The notes below the pieces were generated by a model. It saw nothing but the letters and a program-made list of their open reading frames with translations. It was not told the origin of the DNA and did no database searches. A stretch of 54,510 nucleotides of DNA, from the NCBI GenBank assembly GCA_964593555.1, contig CAZQIC010000015.1:1-54510 (forward strand). The letters run 5' to 3'. Both the position numbers and the translations under genes were made by a program. The stretch is from CAZQIC01 sp964593555. GTDB lineage: Bacteria; Bacteroidota; Bacteroidia; JAFLBG01. This document shows, in pieces, positions 16,668-25,598 of the stretch; within the stretch, counting starts at the first letter, position 1, and each line of letters starts with the position of its first letter.

Positions 16668-16682
16668 TCTAAGGAAAAAACA

Positions 16683-17030
16683 CTAAAGCATTGCGCGTTT
16701 CGCTTTTGTAAGTCCTATTATTACCTGCTCATATGAATGATCTATCCATTCTCTCAGCATCTTTTCACTTACACTTCCATCTGCGACAACAGTATTCCAG
16801 TGCTTTTTGTTCATATGGTAGCCGGGTTCAACACATGAATATTTTTCTCGGAGAAGGATTGCTTTCTCCGGATCGCATTTTACATTGAATGAAACCGGTC
16901 TTTCGGAAATTCCTGTAAGTAGAAACGCCTTATCAATTACTTTAAATACTAACGTGTCTTCATCAAAAGGAAAACTCTCTGTAACACCTTTCTTGGAAAG
17001 GCAGTATTCGCGCAGCTCTTCAATGTTCAT
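16683..17030 (-). CDS. MmcQ/YjbR family protein
   Basis: 115 residues, the usual length. Family features are LREYCLSKKGVTESFPFDEDTLVFKV near the N-terminus, SFNVKCDPEKAILLRE in the middle, PGYHMNKKHWNTV and the closing helix WIDHSYEQVIIGLTK. The family has a CyaY-like double-wing fold and is called DNA-binding, although its function is not established. The start overlaps the end of the DAHP synthase gene by 11 bp, so the two are translationally coupled. There is no obvious metabolic link to the shikimate pathway. Confidence 0.88.
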   Translation of the reverse strand: MNIEELREYCLSKKGVTESFPFDEDTLVFKVIDKAFLLTGISERPVSFNVKCDPEKAILLREKYSCVEPGYHMNKKHWNTVVADGSVSEKMLREWIDHSYEQVIIGLTKAKRAML

Positions 17031-18138
17031 CGTGCTGTGATGTCGTTGTTTTGGAATTCATTATTTCTGTCTGCCTGCGAATAGATTCTTTATGAAGCAG
17101 ATCTAACAATGCTTTTACAAATTTATCATTGAGCCCAAGCGATTCTCCTGATAAAGTTCGCGTACGGAGTATCTCCACCCAGCGCTCAATCTGCAAAATA
17201 GTTATGTTGTGATCTCTTTTATATTCTCCAATTTTTTCAATGATCTCCATTCTTTTGGAAAGTGTGCTCAACAATTCCAGGTCAATATCATCCACCACAC
17301 TTCTCAACTGCTCCAGCGTTTCCTGGAATTCAATATTATCGCTTGTTCTTTTTCTGAAAGAAAGTCCAGAGAATAATTCTCTCAATTGCGCAGGTGTTAT
17401 CTGTTGCTCTGCATCACTCAATGCAACTGCAGGATCAATGTGTGATTCTATCATTAATCCATCCATATCAAGATCCAGCGCTTTTTGTGAAACCTCAGCA
17501 AGCATATGTGTATTGCCACATATATGACTTGGATCACAAATTATCGGAAGGGTTGGGAAAAGTGTTTTCAACTTTATTGGTAATTGCCATTGTGGAGGAT
17601 TCCTGTATGCTGTTTTTTCGAAAGAATAAAAGCCGCGATGCGCTGCCATAATTTTTGTGACGCCCGCTTTGTTGATCCGCTCAATTGCTCCGGCCCATAA
17701 AGTAATATCAGGATTTACAGGATTCTTAATTATTACCGGGATATCAATACCGTGCAAGACGTCTGCAATTTCCTGCACATAAAAAGGGTTCACTGTTGTT
17801 CGTGCACCTATCCACAGTATGTCAATATTATTTTTAAGTGCTTCTTCTACATGATGCGCATTAGCCACCTCAACGGTTAACAGCATTCCCGTCTGTTCTT
17901 TTACTTTTTTTAACCATTCGAATGCGATGCTACCCACGCCCTCAAAAGTTCCGGGGCGGGAACGCGGTTTCCATACCCCTGCTCTAAAAACTGAAACAAT
18001 TCCCAGTTCTTTAAGCCCAAGAGCAGTCGCCATCACCTGGTCCTCACTCTCAGCACTGCAAGGGCCGCTGATAAGCAAGGGTCTTTTTATTCCCGGCAGC
18101 CATTCTTCGAGTGCTTTTATCTTCTTTTCATTCGTCAT
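17020..18138 (-). CDS. Bifunctional DAHP synthase (type I-beta) / chorismate mutase
   Basis: 372 residues. Residues about 15-260 are a DAHP synthase of the KDO8P-synthase-like class: LISGPCSAES, FRAGVWKPRSRPGTFEGVG, LWIGARTTVNPF, IIKNPVNPD, AAHRGFYS and CDPSHICG carry the metal and substrate sites. Residues about 270-360 are an AroQ chorismate mutase (VDDIDLELLSTLSKRMEIIEKIGEYKRDHNI). DAHP synthase joins phosphoenolpyruvate and erythrose 4-phosphate in the first shikimate step; chorismate mutase makes prephenate. The fusion with the mutase at the C-terminus is typical of Bacteroidota and allows feedback control. A -7 box TATATTTG lies at 18166-18159, giving a leader of about 15 nucleotides. 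Confidence 0.93.
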   Translation of the reverse strand: MTNEKKIKALEEWLPGIKRPLLISGPCSAESEDQVMATALGLKELGIVSVFRAGVWKPRSRPGTFEGVGSIAFEWLKKVKEQTGMLLTVEVANAHHVEEALKNNIDILWIGARTTVNPFYVQEIADVLHGIDIPVIIKNPVNPDITLWAGAIERINKAGVTKIMAAHRGFYSFEKTAYRNPPQWQLPIKLKTLFPTLPIICDPSHICGNTHMLAEVSQKALDLDMDGLMIESHIDPAVALSDAEQQITPAQLRELFSGLSFRKRTSDNIEFQETLEQLRSVVDDIDLELLSTLSKRMEIIEKIGEYKRDHNITILQIERWVEILRTRTLSGESLGLNDKFVKALLDLLHKESIRRQTEIMNSKTTTSQHDEH

Positions 18139-18158
18139 CTTATCCGGTAAATCTTATA

Positions 18159-18166
18159 CAAATATA
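18159..18166 (-). promoter_or_regulatory. -7 promoter box for DAHP synthase-chorismate mutase
   Basis: Minus strand TATATTTG matches TAnnTTTG perfectly, 20 bp before the ATG at 18138. No TTTG is seen at the -33 distance. Confidence 0.45.
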
Positions 18167-18329
18167 CATGCAACCGGTTTAAGTCTGATAATACCAGGAA
18201 TTGGCTTGCTTTTTGCTGTTTTTTCTGCATTATTTGCTTTTATACTAAAGTCCATATAATAAGCGTTGCATTAGAGTATATCAGGAAAATTTCGTAACTT
18301 GAATTCCTTTTTTAAGTATTTAATCAGTA

Positions 18330-21008
18330 ATGAAAAGATTAGTTTTTATACTACTTTGCTTAGCATCCTTAAGTTCTTTTGCCACTCACAACAGAGCCGG
18401 AGAAATTACATATAGATTAGTCAGCGGTCTTACCTACGAGATAACAATTACTACTTATACAAAACAAAGCAGTCCGGCCGATCGATGCGACCTTACGGTT
18501 TATTTCGGTGATGGAGATAGTGCAATTTTTTACCGAATCAATGGGACATCTTTTACACTCTGCGGAACAACTATTCCCGATGGAGAGAACGTAGGAACAG
18601 ACATTAAAAAGAATATTTACAGGGGGCAGCACACTTATCCGGCACCATACACTTATCGAATCTCTATGCAGGATCCTAACCGTGTTGCTGACATCAACAA
18701 CATTCCCAATTCGGTTAACGTACCTTTTGCACTCGAAACAATTTTAGTCATAAATAGTATTTTAGGTGCCAACAGTTCTCCTGTATTGCTTAATCCCCCC
18801 ATCGATAACGCCTGTACTAATGTGTGTTTTTATCATAATCCCGGAGCATATGATCCCGATGGAGATAGCTTGTCTTACAGTTTAACCAGTAGTATAGTTT
18901 CCGCCGGCACCCCCATCTTGGGTTATACTGTTCCTCCAACAAGCAGTACAATTTTTATTGATGCCGTTACCGGAGATTTTGAATGGTGCACGCCAACTTC
19001 CACAGGTATTTACAATATTGCGATACTCATTGACGAGTGGAGAAAAGTAGGCACAAGTGTTTTTAAAGTAGGCAGCGTACTCCGGGATATGCAAATTGAT
19101 GTGAGTGCTTGCAACAACAATCCCCCTGTCATTGCCAATATAATTGATACCTGTATTGAAGCGAGAAGCACTTTGACAATGACCGTTACTGCAACAGATC
19201 CGAATGGAGATAATCTTACACTGTCTGCTACTGGTGGTCCTATGTCTGCAGTGCCTCCTCCTCTAGCAACATTTCCTTTAACTATTGGCCCTCAGCCATT
19301 AAGTGCTGTATTCAATTGGACCACAGATTGTGAACACGTTCGCAGTCAGCCATATATCGTATCCTTTAAAGCGGTTGATGTGGGCAATCCCAACCTGGTT
19401 GATTTTGAGACAGTGAAAATTACTGTTATTGCGCCGGCCCCGAAAAATCCTATTGCAGCGCCATCAGGTACTTCAATGAATATTCGATGGAGCCCAAGTA
19501 TATGTAACCCAACTAACAATAAGTTTATCGGCTACAGAATATACAGAAAAAGCGGAGCAACGGGATGGAGTCCCGGGCATTGTGAAACAGGCGTTCCGGC
19601 ATACACCGGATTTGTTAAAATTGCGGATCGCTCACTTTCAGGAGGATTTACAATATTGGATACAACTTATACTGATAATAATAACGGCGCAGGATTGATC
19701 CATGGACTAACCTACTGTTACAGGATAGTGGCTTACTTTAAGGATGGGGCTGAGAGTTATTCATCTGTTGAAACATGTGCGGAATTGATCAATGATGTTC
19801 CCATCATCACCAATGTTGATGTAGTAAGCACAGGAACGAATGATACTATTTTTATTAAATGGAAAAAGCCTGTAGTAGGTCCTGTTGATTTCGATACCGT
19901 TGCAAATCCGGGCCCATATCAATTCAAGATCTATCAATCAAGAGGATTCAATCTCGCAAACCCTGTATTGATACATACTTATACAAGTCCGGTCTTTCTA
20001 TCATGGAACGATTCTACCTATACATCCGTGTCCTTAAATACGAGAGATAGCGCCTATAGCTACAGAGTGGATTTTTATTCAAACGGCAATCTCATTGGCA
20101 ATTCCCATATTGCATCGTCGGTTTACCTCAATATAAATCCATCCGACAATCAACTTACATTAAACTGGCAGGCGAATGTTCCCTGGAGCAATAAACTGTA
20201 TTATATTTATAAAGAGATTGCAGGAGTATATACGCTGTACGATAGTACCGCATCAACATTGTATGTCGACAATGGATTGGTAAACGGCACAGAGTATTGT
20301 TATTATATTGAATCAAAGGGTGAGTACTCGGATCCCGATATAGAAAAACCGCTTTTTAACACCTCAGAGAGAAAATGTGGTACGCCCATTGATCTCATTC
20401 CTCCCTGCGCTCCGCAGCTTACAGTGATCCCGAATTGCGATGCGTTTGAAGATTTTTTACGTTGGAACAATCCAAACAATGTATGCTCTGACGATGCTAT
20501 GTTTTATAAAATTTATTACACTCCTATACAAGGTGAAACTCCTGTCATTATTGCAACTGTAAACAACCTTGCCGATACTACTTATATTTACTCCAACCAA
20601 ACATCAATTGCGGGCTGCTTTGCTGTTACAGCAGTTGACTCCAGTGGTAATGAAAGCCCGATAACATCCATGTTCTGTGTCGACAACTGTCCTATTTATG
20701 AGTTGCCAAACGTATTCACACCAAATTTCGATGGGACGAACGATAAGTTTACGCCGTTGAGACCTTATCGTTACATAAAAGATATTGATATAAAAATTTA
20801 TGACCGCTGGGGCTTACTGATGTTTTCAACAACCGATCCTAACATTAACTGGGATGGAAAAAATATGGATACAGGAAAACTATGCGTCGATGGAACTTAT
20901 TTTTATACCTGTACGGTAAATCAAATACGTGTAAACGGTATAGTGCCTCGAGAGCTTAAAGGATTTATCCAGATTATCGACGGAAACAAAAAAGGCTCCA
21001 ATAACTAA
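18330..21008 (+). CDS. Large T9SS cargo with FN3/PKD-like domains and gliding-motility-associated C-terminal domain
   Basis: 892 residues. The signal peptide MKRLVFILLCLASLSSFA is followed by THNRAGEITYRLVSG, an opening shared by many large Bacteroidota surface proteins. An N-terminal region to about residue 360 carries YDPDGDSLSYSL and DPNGDNLTLSA cadherin/PKD-like segments. Three fibronectin-type-III-like domains follow (RIYRKSG, TYCYRIVAYFKDG, EYCYYIESKG). The last 90 residues are the CHU_C/TIGR04131 domain (LPNVFTPNFDGTNDKF, IKIYDRWGLLMFST, NWDGKNMDTG). It should be exported by the T9SS and surface-attached as an adhesin. It is followed after 6 bp by riboflavin synthase, an unrelated gene probably reading from the same transcript. 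Confidence 0.88.
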   Translation: MKRLVFILLCLASLSSFATHNRAGEITYRLVSGLTYEITITTYTKQSSPADRCDLTVYFGDGDSAIFYRINGTSFTLCGTTIPDGENVGTDIKKNIYRGQHTYPAPYTYRISMQDPNRVADINNIPNSVNVPFALETILVINSILGANSSPVLLNPPIDNACTNVCFYHNPGAYDPDGDSLSYSLTSSIVSAGTPILGYTVPPTSSTIFIDAVTGDFEWCTPTSTGIYNIAILIDEWRKVGTSVFKVGSVLRDMQIDVSACNNNPPVIANIIDTCIEARSTLTMTVTATDPNGDNLTLSATGGPMSAVPPPLATFPLTIGPQPLSAVFNWTTDCEHVRSQPYIVSFKAVDVGNPNLVDFETVKITVIAPAPKNPIAAPSGTSMNIRWSPSICNPTNNKFIGYRIYRKSGATGWSPGHCETGVPAYTGFVKIADRSLSGGFTILDTTYTDNNNGAGLIHGLTYCYRIVAYFKDGAESYSSVETCAELINDVPIITNVDVVSTGTNDTIFIKWKKPVVGPVDFDTVANPGPYQFKIYQSRGFNLANPVLIHTYTSPVFLSWNDSTYTSVSLNTRDSAYSYRVDFYSNGNLIGNSHIASSVYLNINPSDNQLTLNWQANVPWSNKLYYIYKEIAGVYTLYDSTASTLYVDNGLVNGTEYCYYIESKGEYSDPDIEKPLFNTSERKCGTPIDLIPPCAPQLTVIPNCDAFEDFLRWNNPNNVCSDDAMFYKIYYTPIQGETPVIIATVNNLADTTYIYSNQTSIAGCFAVTAVDSSGNESPITSMFCVDNCPIYELPNVFTPNFDGTNDKFTPLRPYRYIKDIDIKIYDRWGLLMFSTTDPNINWDGKNMDTGKLCVDGTYFYTCTVNQIRVNGIVPRELKGFIQIIDGNKKGSNN

Positions 21009-21014
21009 TCATTC

Positions 21015-21611
21015 GTGTTTACCGGCATCATAGAAACCACGGGCATTGTAAAAGCATTGCGGAGAGAAAATAATAATCTTTTCATTTCAATAGAAGCGCC
21101 TTTTACTTCCGAACTAAAAATAAATCAAAGCATTGCCCACAACGGAGCATGCCTCTCCGTTGTTGATATAGAAAAAAATATTTATTCAGTAGTTGCAATT
21201 GAAGAAACACTTCAGAAAACAAATTTGTCAGAATTAAAAATTGGCGACAGCGTTAACCTTGAAAGGTGTTTGCGTGTAGGAGACAGACTTGACGGGCATA
21301 TGGTGCAGGGACATGTTGATTGCGCAGCGGTATGCACACATGTAAAAGAAACGAATGGCAGCTGGCTCTTTACATTTCAATATCCCGATAACAAAAATTT
21401 CGTCACAGTTGAAAAAGGATCTGTTTGCGTTAATGGCGTGAGTCTTACTGTTGTTAATTCGCAATCAAGTTCATTTTCCGTGGCTATAATTCCTTATACA
21501 TTCGAACACACGAACTTTAAGAATATTAAGAATGGTGACGCAGTAAATATTGAGTTCGATATTCTCGGAAAATATGCTGCAAAGTTATTGCAGCTACAGG
21601 ATCAATCCTAA
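21015..21611 (+). CDS. ribE: Riboflavin synthase, alpha subunit
   Basis: 198 residues, normal length. It begins MFTGIIETTGIV, the family hallmark, from a GTG start 6 bp after the preceding stop. Two homologous lumazine-binding barrels follow (about 1-97 and 98-195), with IAHNGACLSVV and the matching VCVNGVSLTVV, and the GHMVQGHVD motif between them. The enzyme dismutates two molecules of 6,7-dimethyl-8-ribityllumazine to riboflavin. Its stop codon overlaps that of the convergent metF (21608-21611). No FMN riboswitch or other rib gene is nearby. Confidence 0.95.
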   Translation: MFTGIIETTGIVKALRRENNNLFISIEAPFTSELKINQSIAHNGACLSVVDIEKNIYSVVAIEETLQKTNLSELKIGDSVNLERCLRVGDRLDGHMVQGHVDCAAVCTHVKETNGSWLFTFQYPDNKNFVTVEKGSVCVNGVSLTVVNSQSSSFSVAIIPYTFEHTNFKNIKNGDAVNIEFDILGKYAAKLLQLQDQS

Positions 21612-22561
21612 AACACTTTAGAAGCAACTTTTTTAGTAGACTCCGAAGTTCCCATTGTATAAAAATGCAAACAAGGCACTTTAGCTTTTATCAATTCTTT
21701 ACTTTGCTGAATGCACCATTCGACTCCTGCTTGCCTTACTTCAGTATCCGTTTTACATTTTTCTACCTCTTCCAATAATTCTTGAGGAATATCTATATGA
21801 AAAAGCTTAGGCAGAACAGTCGCCTGTTTTTTTGTGCTTAATATTTTAAGTCCGGGAATAATTGGAATATTAATTTCTGCAGCGCGGCATTTTTCAACAA
21901 ATTCAAAATACTTTTTATTGTCAAAAAACATTTGTGTTACAATATACTCCGCGCCCGCTTCAACTTTACTTTTTAAATGCTTAAGATCAGATGTCATATT
22001 TGGTGCCTCAAAATGTTTTTCAGGATACCCTGATACTCCAATGCAGAAACTAGTTGGCGCGGGTTCTATTAAATCGTCATGGGCATATTTCCCCTTGTTC
22101 ATCCTTGTTACCTGCTTAACAAGATCAATTGCATAATGATGTCCGTTAGGCTCAGGAACAAAAGTTGGTTCTGTTTTAATTGAATCTCCTCTGATCGCCA
22201 ATACATTATCTATCCCTAAAAAGTGGAGATCAATTAATGCGTTCTCGGTTTCCTCAACAGTAAATCCCCCGCAAATAATATGTGGCACTGCATCAATTTT
22301 GTATTTATTCATTACAGCCGCACATATAGCAACTGTTCCCGGACGTTTACGAATGGATATCTTTTCCAGATATCCTCCATCTCTCTTTTTATAAATATAT
22401 TCTTCGCGATGATAGGTAACATCGATAAAGGCCGGATTAAACTCCATAAGCGGATCAATGCCTTCATATATAGATTGTATCCCCTTGCCTTTTAATGGAG
22501 GAAGAATTTCAATGGAGAATAGTGTTCCCTTGGACTGATTAATATGCTCAATGACTTTCAT
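21608..22561 (-). CDS. metF: Methylenetetrahydrofolate reductase
   Basis: 317 residues, typical length. A TIM barrel begins LFSIEILPPLKGKG, with IDVTYHREE, HIICGGFTVEE, LGIDNVLAIRGD and IVTQMFFDNKKYFEFVEKCR; the FAD- and folate-binding residues lie in these blocks. It reduces 5,10-methylene-THF to 5-methyl-THF for methionine synthesis. The TAG stop overlaps the TAA of riboflavin synthase on the other strand, leaving no room for an intergenic terminator. A perfect -7 box TACCTTTG (minus strand 22588-22581) lies 20 bp before the start. Confidence 0.95.
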   Translation of the reverse strand: MKVIEHINQSKGTLFSIEILPPLKGKGIQSIYEGIDPLMEFNPAFIDVTYHREEYIYKKRDGGYLEKISIRKRPGTVAICAAVMNKYKIDAVPHIICGGFTVEETENALIDLHFLGIDNVLAIRGDSIKTEPTFVPEPNGHHYAIDLVKQVTRMNKGKYAHDDLIEPAPTSFCIGVSGYPEKHFEAPNMTSDLKHLKSKVEAGAEYIVTQMFFDNKKYFEFVEKCRAAEINIPIIPGLKILSTKKQATVLPKLFHIDIPQELLEEVEKCKTDTEVRQAGVEWCIQQSKELIKAKVPCLHFYTMGTSESTKKVASKVF

Positions 22562-22580
22562 TAGTATTTATTTGCGGGGA

Positions 22581-22588
22581 CAAAGGTA
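22581..22588 (-). promoter_or_regulatory. -7 promoter box for metF
   Basis: Minus strand TACCTTTG fits TAnnTTTG, 19 bp before the ATG in a 47-bp gap after the TMTC-like gene. No clear -33 TTTG. Confidence 0.45.
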
Positions 22589-22608
22589 AGTATAACGGCT
22601 ATAAAATA

Positions 22609-24516
22609 CTATTTAGCTTGTCTTAGAGCAGGGTCTATCTTAAATGCCTTCTCAAAGTACTCATCCGCCTTTTGTTTATCCCCCATGTTTTGATAAGTAA
22701 TGGCAATATTTAAATACGATTGAGCACTCTCAGGTTTTAGCTGCAAAGCCTGTTCAAATGCTTTTAACGATGAGGGAAAATCTTTTTTCATGGCATATGC
22801 TATTCCTAAATTCTCATATGCACTGCCATCTTTAGGATTATACTTAACGGCTACGGTAAGATACTTAATGGCATTTTCAAAATCTCCTTTCATTTTTCCA
22901 TATACAGTTCCCAAGGCCGATTGTGTGTTGATATGAGTCGGTTGTAGCCTTAACACATTGCTAAACGCAACTATTGCAGAATCTGCCATTCCCAATTCCT
23001 GGCATATCATTCCTTTTGCATAAAAAGCATGGTGAAATTTTGGATTGATCGCAACCGAAGCGCTGACCTCGTTAAACGCTATCTTAAGTTTATTTATTCT
23101 GTCCGGGTTATTTTTATCGCCGAGCATCATGTTGAGTAATGTATTACCATAGTAATATCGGATCTTGGCGCTGTTAGGAACCGTCTTTGCATCGGCAGAA
23201 AAAAGAGTGACGTTATCTTTCCAATCCTTATTCCTGGATATTGTTTTGAATGAGTACCCGCCAACAATAATAAATAATATTACCAGCAGAGTAGAGTTCG
23301 GTTTTGTCAGCTGAGGTGTCTTAAAATATTTTACTCCAAAATGCGCTACCACCAGGCAAAATGCCAATGACGGCAAAAATAAAAATCGTTCCCCCATTGG
23401 CGCTCCGATATTAAATACAATGTTTGACACAATGGAAATACTAAAAAGATAAAACAGGATACAATACGCAACAATGCTTTTGTTCCTGATATTTTTTACA
23501 GCGTAAATTCCTAGTACGATATAAATTACCAGAGGCGAAATTGCTTTGATGTTCCCAAACCCTATGATTGGAATCTGGTTAAAAGAGTAATCACACGATA
23601 AGGGATTTGGATAGAACAACATCATTAAATATTTACCAAGTATGTGGATGATGGTCGCGTACTTATCACCAAGGGAGGCGTTCACAAACGGATTCTCCAT
23701 TACATCGGGATTGTCCCTGTCACCAATGATCCCAACAAGACTCGTTCTGATGACAAAATAAATAACAGCCGTAGCGAGGAATGGTATTGAAGCAATAATA
23801 CTTTCCTTGAAATTTTTTCCAGTAAAACAGAAAATTGTCATAGGAATGATGGCGAAAAATGTCATTCCATTTTCCTTAGCTAATAATGAAAGAAAATAAG
23901 ATACAATACCATAAACAAGGTGTAATTTTTTATTCGTCCTTAAATACCTAAACAAGTATAGCAGTGTAAGACAAAGGCCCAGGAAGCTTAATATTTCATC
24001 GCGGCTTTTTATATTAGCAACTACTTCGGTATGTATCGGGTGCGCTGCAAACAATGCACTTGTAATTGCACACAACCAAAAATTTTCTGGGAATATTTCT
24101 TCCAGCATTTTAAATAAAACAATAATGGTAAGCGCATACAAAAGCATATTTACTAAATGCCCAATAAATGGATTTGCGCCAAAAAATTGGTATTCAATTG
24201 CAAATGTGATTAGTGATAGTGGCCTGTAACGTCCGCCGCCTAACTCAAGCCCTTTATCATATATCCCGGCAAAAAAATCTTCCGTAAGTAATTTTGGAAT
24301 GCCCTTTATTCCCTGTTTGGTATACTGGTTGTCTGTGATGCCCACAGAATCATCGAAAGCATAATCGTGGCCAAGGGTATTGATATAAAGTACGCAGGGA
24401 AGAATGAAAAGAATGCCAAGTATTGTATTCCGGAATTTTTTCTTGTCCGCAACACTCCCATTAGCGCCGGCACCGTAATTTTGCCTGCCTTTCCCTGCCT
24501 TTTTTTCCACTTTCAT
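22609..24516 (-). CDS. TMTC-like GT-C glycosyltransferase with C-terminal TPRs (copy 1)
   Basis: 635 residues. About ten membrane spans from residue 30 to 450 and no signal peptide. The blocks YAFDDSVGI, GGRYRPLSLITFAIEY, FAAHPIHTEVVANIKSRDEILSFL and GAPMGERFLFLPSLAF match the eukaryotic and bacterial TMTC (O-mannosyltransferase, DUF1736) family, in which the acidic pair of the first loop is the likely catalytic site. Residues about 480-635 are at least three TPRs (YLNIAITYQNMGDKQKADEYFEKAFKIDP). The enzyme should use a polyprenyl-phosphate sugar outside the inner membrane. I start at the ATG at 24516 because a -7 box lies at 24553-24546, so the upstream ATG at 24564 would not be transcribed. 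The protein at 48713 is a paralogue. Confidence 0.78.
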   Translation of the reverse strand: MKVEKKAGKGRQNYGAGANGSVADKKKFRNTILGILFILPCVLYINTLGHDYAFDDSVGITDNQYTKQGIKGIPKLLTEDFFAGIYDKGLELGGGRYRPLSLITFAIEYQFFGANPFIGHLVNMLLYALTIIVLFKMLEEIFPENFWLCAITSALFAAHPIHTEVVANIKSRDEILSFLGLCLTLLYLFRYLRTNKKLHLVYGIVSYFLSLLAKENGMTFFAIIPMTIFCFTGKNFKESIIASIPFLATAVIYFVIRTSLVGIIGDRDNPDVMENPFVNASLGDKYATIIHILGKYLMMLFYPNPLSCDYSFNQIPIIGFGNIKAISPLVIYIVLGIYAVKNIRNKSIVAYCILFYLFSISIVSNIVFNIGAPMGERFLFLPSLAFCLVVAHFGVKYFKTPQLTKPNSTLLVILFIIVGGYSFKTISRNKDWKDNVTLFSADAKTVPNSAKIRYYYGNTLLNMMLGDKNNPDRINKLKIAFNEVSASVAINPKFHHAFYAKGMICQELGMADSAIVAFSNVLRLQPTHINTQSALGTVYGKMKGDFENAIKYLTVAVKYNPKDGSAYENLGIAYAMKKDFPSSLKAFEQALQLKPESAQSYLNIAITYQNMGDKQKADEYFEKAFKIDPALRQAK

Positions 24517-24545
24517 TGTTGCCCGACCTTTATATCCATTTTTTA

Positions 24546-24553
24546 CAAATCTA
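24546..24553 (-). promoter_or_regulatory. -7 promoter box deciding the start of TMTC-like copy 1
   Basis: Minus strand TAGATTTG matches TAnnTTTG. It lies 29 bp before the ATG at 24516 and downstream of the alternative ATG at 24564. Confidence 0.45.
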
Positions 24554-24577
24554 TATATATTCAAAACTACAGCGATT

Positions 24578-24594
24578 AAACGTCGTTTACGTTT
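24578..24594. promoter_or_regulatory. Possible operator between divergent glycosylation genes
   Basis: AAACGT and ACGTTT form a perfect inverted repeat with a 5-bp spacer in the 161-bp gap between the TMTC-like gene and the GT2 operon. It could control either direction; no regulator gene is adjacent. Confidence 0.25.
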
Positions 24595-24677
24595 TTTTCG
24601 TACCTTGCTTTAGATACCTATAATCATAGTAAAAGTAGCCATTACTTATAATGTCGCCCACTTAAACTACTGAAAAT

Positions 24678-25598
24678 ATGTCTGTAGAGCTTTCAATAGT
24701 AACCACCATTTATAATGATGCTGACATCGTCCCAATTCTTGTAAAAGAACTTCTGGGCCAAGTTAAAAAATTAGAAGTCTCTTACGAAATCATTTTAGTA
24801 AACGACTCCAGCCATGACAATAGCGAAGAGGCTATAAAAAAAGTTTGCTCGGAAAATAGTTTTGTAAAAGGCTTGAGCCTCGCAAGAAATTACGGACAGC
24901 AAATAGCCATAAGCGCCGGGATGAGGTCTGCCATTGGCAAATATGTTATTATCATTGACGGAGACCTGGAAAATCCGGTGGAGGCTATCCCCGCCCTTTA
25001 CCACAAAATAAAAGAAGGTTACGATATTGTTTACACCACCGCTCCAAAAAGACAGTCGTTTGTGAAAAAAATTACTTCTGACGCTTTTTGGCTGGTGATA
25101 TGTAAATTATTAAAAATAAATATTGTAAAAAACCAACTGCTACTTAGAATTATGTCGCGGAGGTTGGCAGACTATTACAACACATATGGTGAGATAAGCA
25201 GAAGTGTTGCAGGGATCGTGCACGACATTGGTCTAAAGTACACACAAATGGAAGTGCAGATGAATAAAAGAAAATCGGGAAGAAGTAATTATACTTTTTA
25301 TAAACGGCTAAATATTTTTATTGATATTGTACTTAACCTTTCCACCGCACCGTTAAACTTTGTTATATTTTTAGGGATATTTACTTTTTTTGGCTCTTTA
25401 CTTGTCTCTGCATACTACATATACATTTATCTTACACAGGGTACAATTCTTGGATTTACTTCTACCATTTTATCCATATTCTTTTTTGGAAGCATTATTG
25501 TCTTTACTCTTGGAATTATATCCAGGTATTTATCATTAATTTATCTTGAGGTAAGAAACAGACCTTTGTTTTTAATTAAAGAGACGTTCAATCTATGA
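24678..25598 (+). CDS. Family 2 glycosyltransferase, polyprenol-phosphate sugar transferase type
   Basis: 306 residues. A GT-A domain opens LSIVTTIYNDADIV, with the nucleotide-binding VNDSSHDNS, and the metal-binding D94-G-D96 in IIDGDLENP. Two C-terminal membrane spans (about 225-250 and 265-290) give the layout of DPM1/ArnC/GtrB enzymes, which move a sugar from a nucleotide to polyprenyl phosphate at the cytoplasmic face. The gene opens an eight-gene run to 33844, overlaps the next gene by 4 bp (ATGA) and is divergent from the TMTC-like gene. It would supply lipid-linked sugar to the GT-C enzymes nearby (inference). The transferred sugar is unknown. Confidence 0.85.
   Translation: MSVELSIVTTIYNDADIVPILVKELLGQVKKLEVSYEIILVNDSSHDNSEEAIKKVCSENSFVKGLSLARNYGQQIAISAGMRSAIGKYVIIIDGDLENPVEAIPALYHKIKEGYDIVYTTAPKRQSFVKKITSDAFWLVICKLLKINIVKNQLLLRIMSRRLADYYNTYGEISRSVAGIVHDIGLKYTQMEVQMNKRKSGRSNYTFYKRLNIFIDIVLNLSTAPLNFVIFLGIFTFFGSLLVSAYYIYIYLTQGTILGFTSTILSIFFFGSIIVFTLGIISRYLSLIYLEVRNRPLFLIKETFNL

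Noticed and set aside
22105..22120. TTGTTACCTGCTTAAC, resembling the 20-bp element
   Set aside because: It is inside metF on the opposite strand, lacks the TGTTATA half and has no start codon at the right distance.
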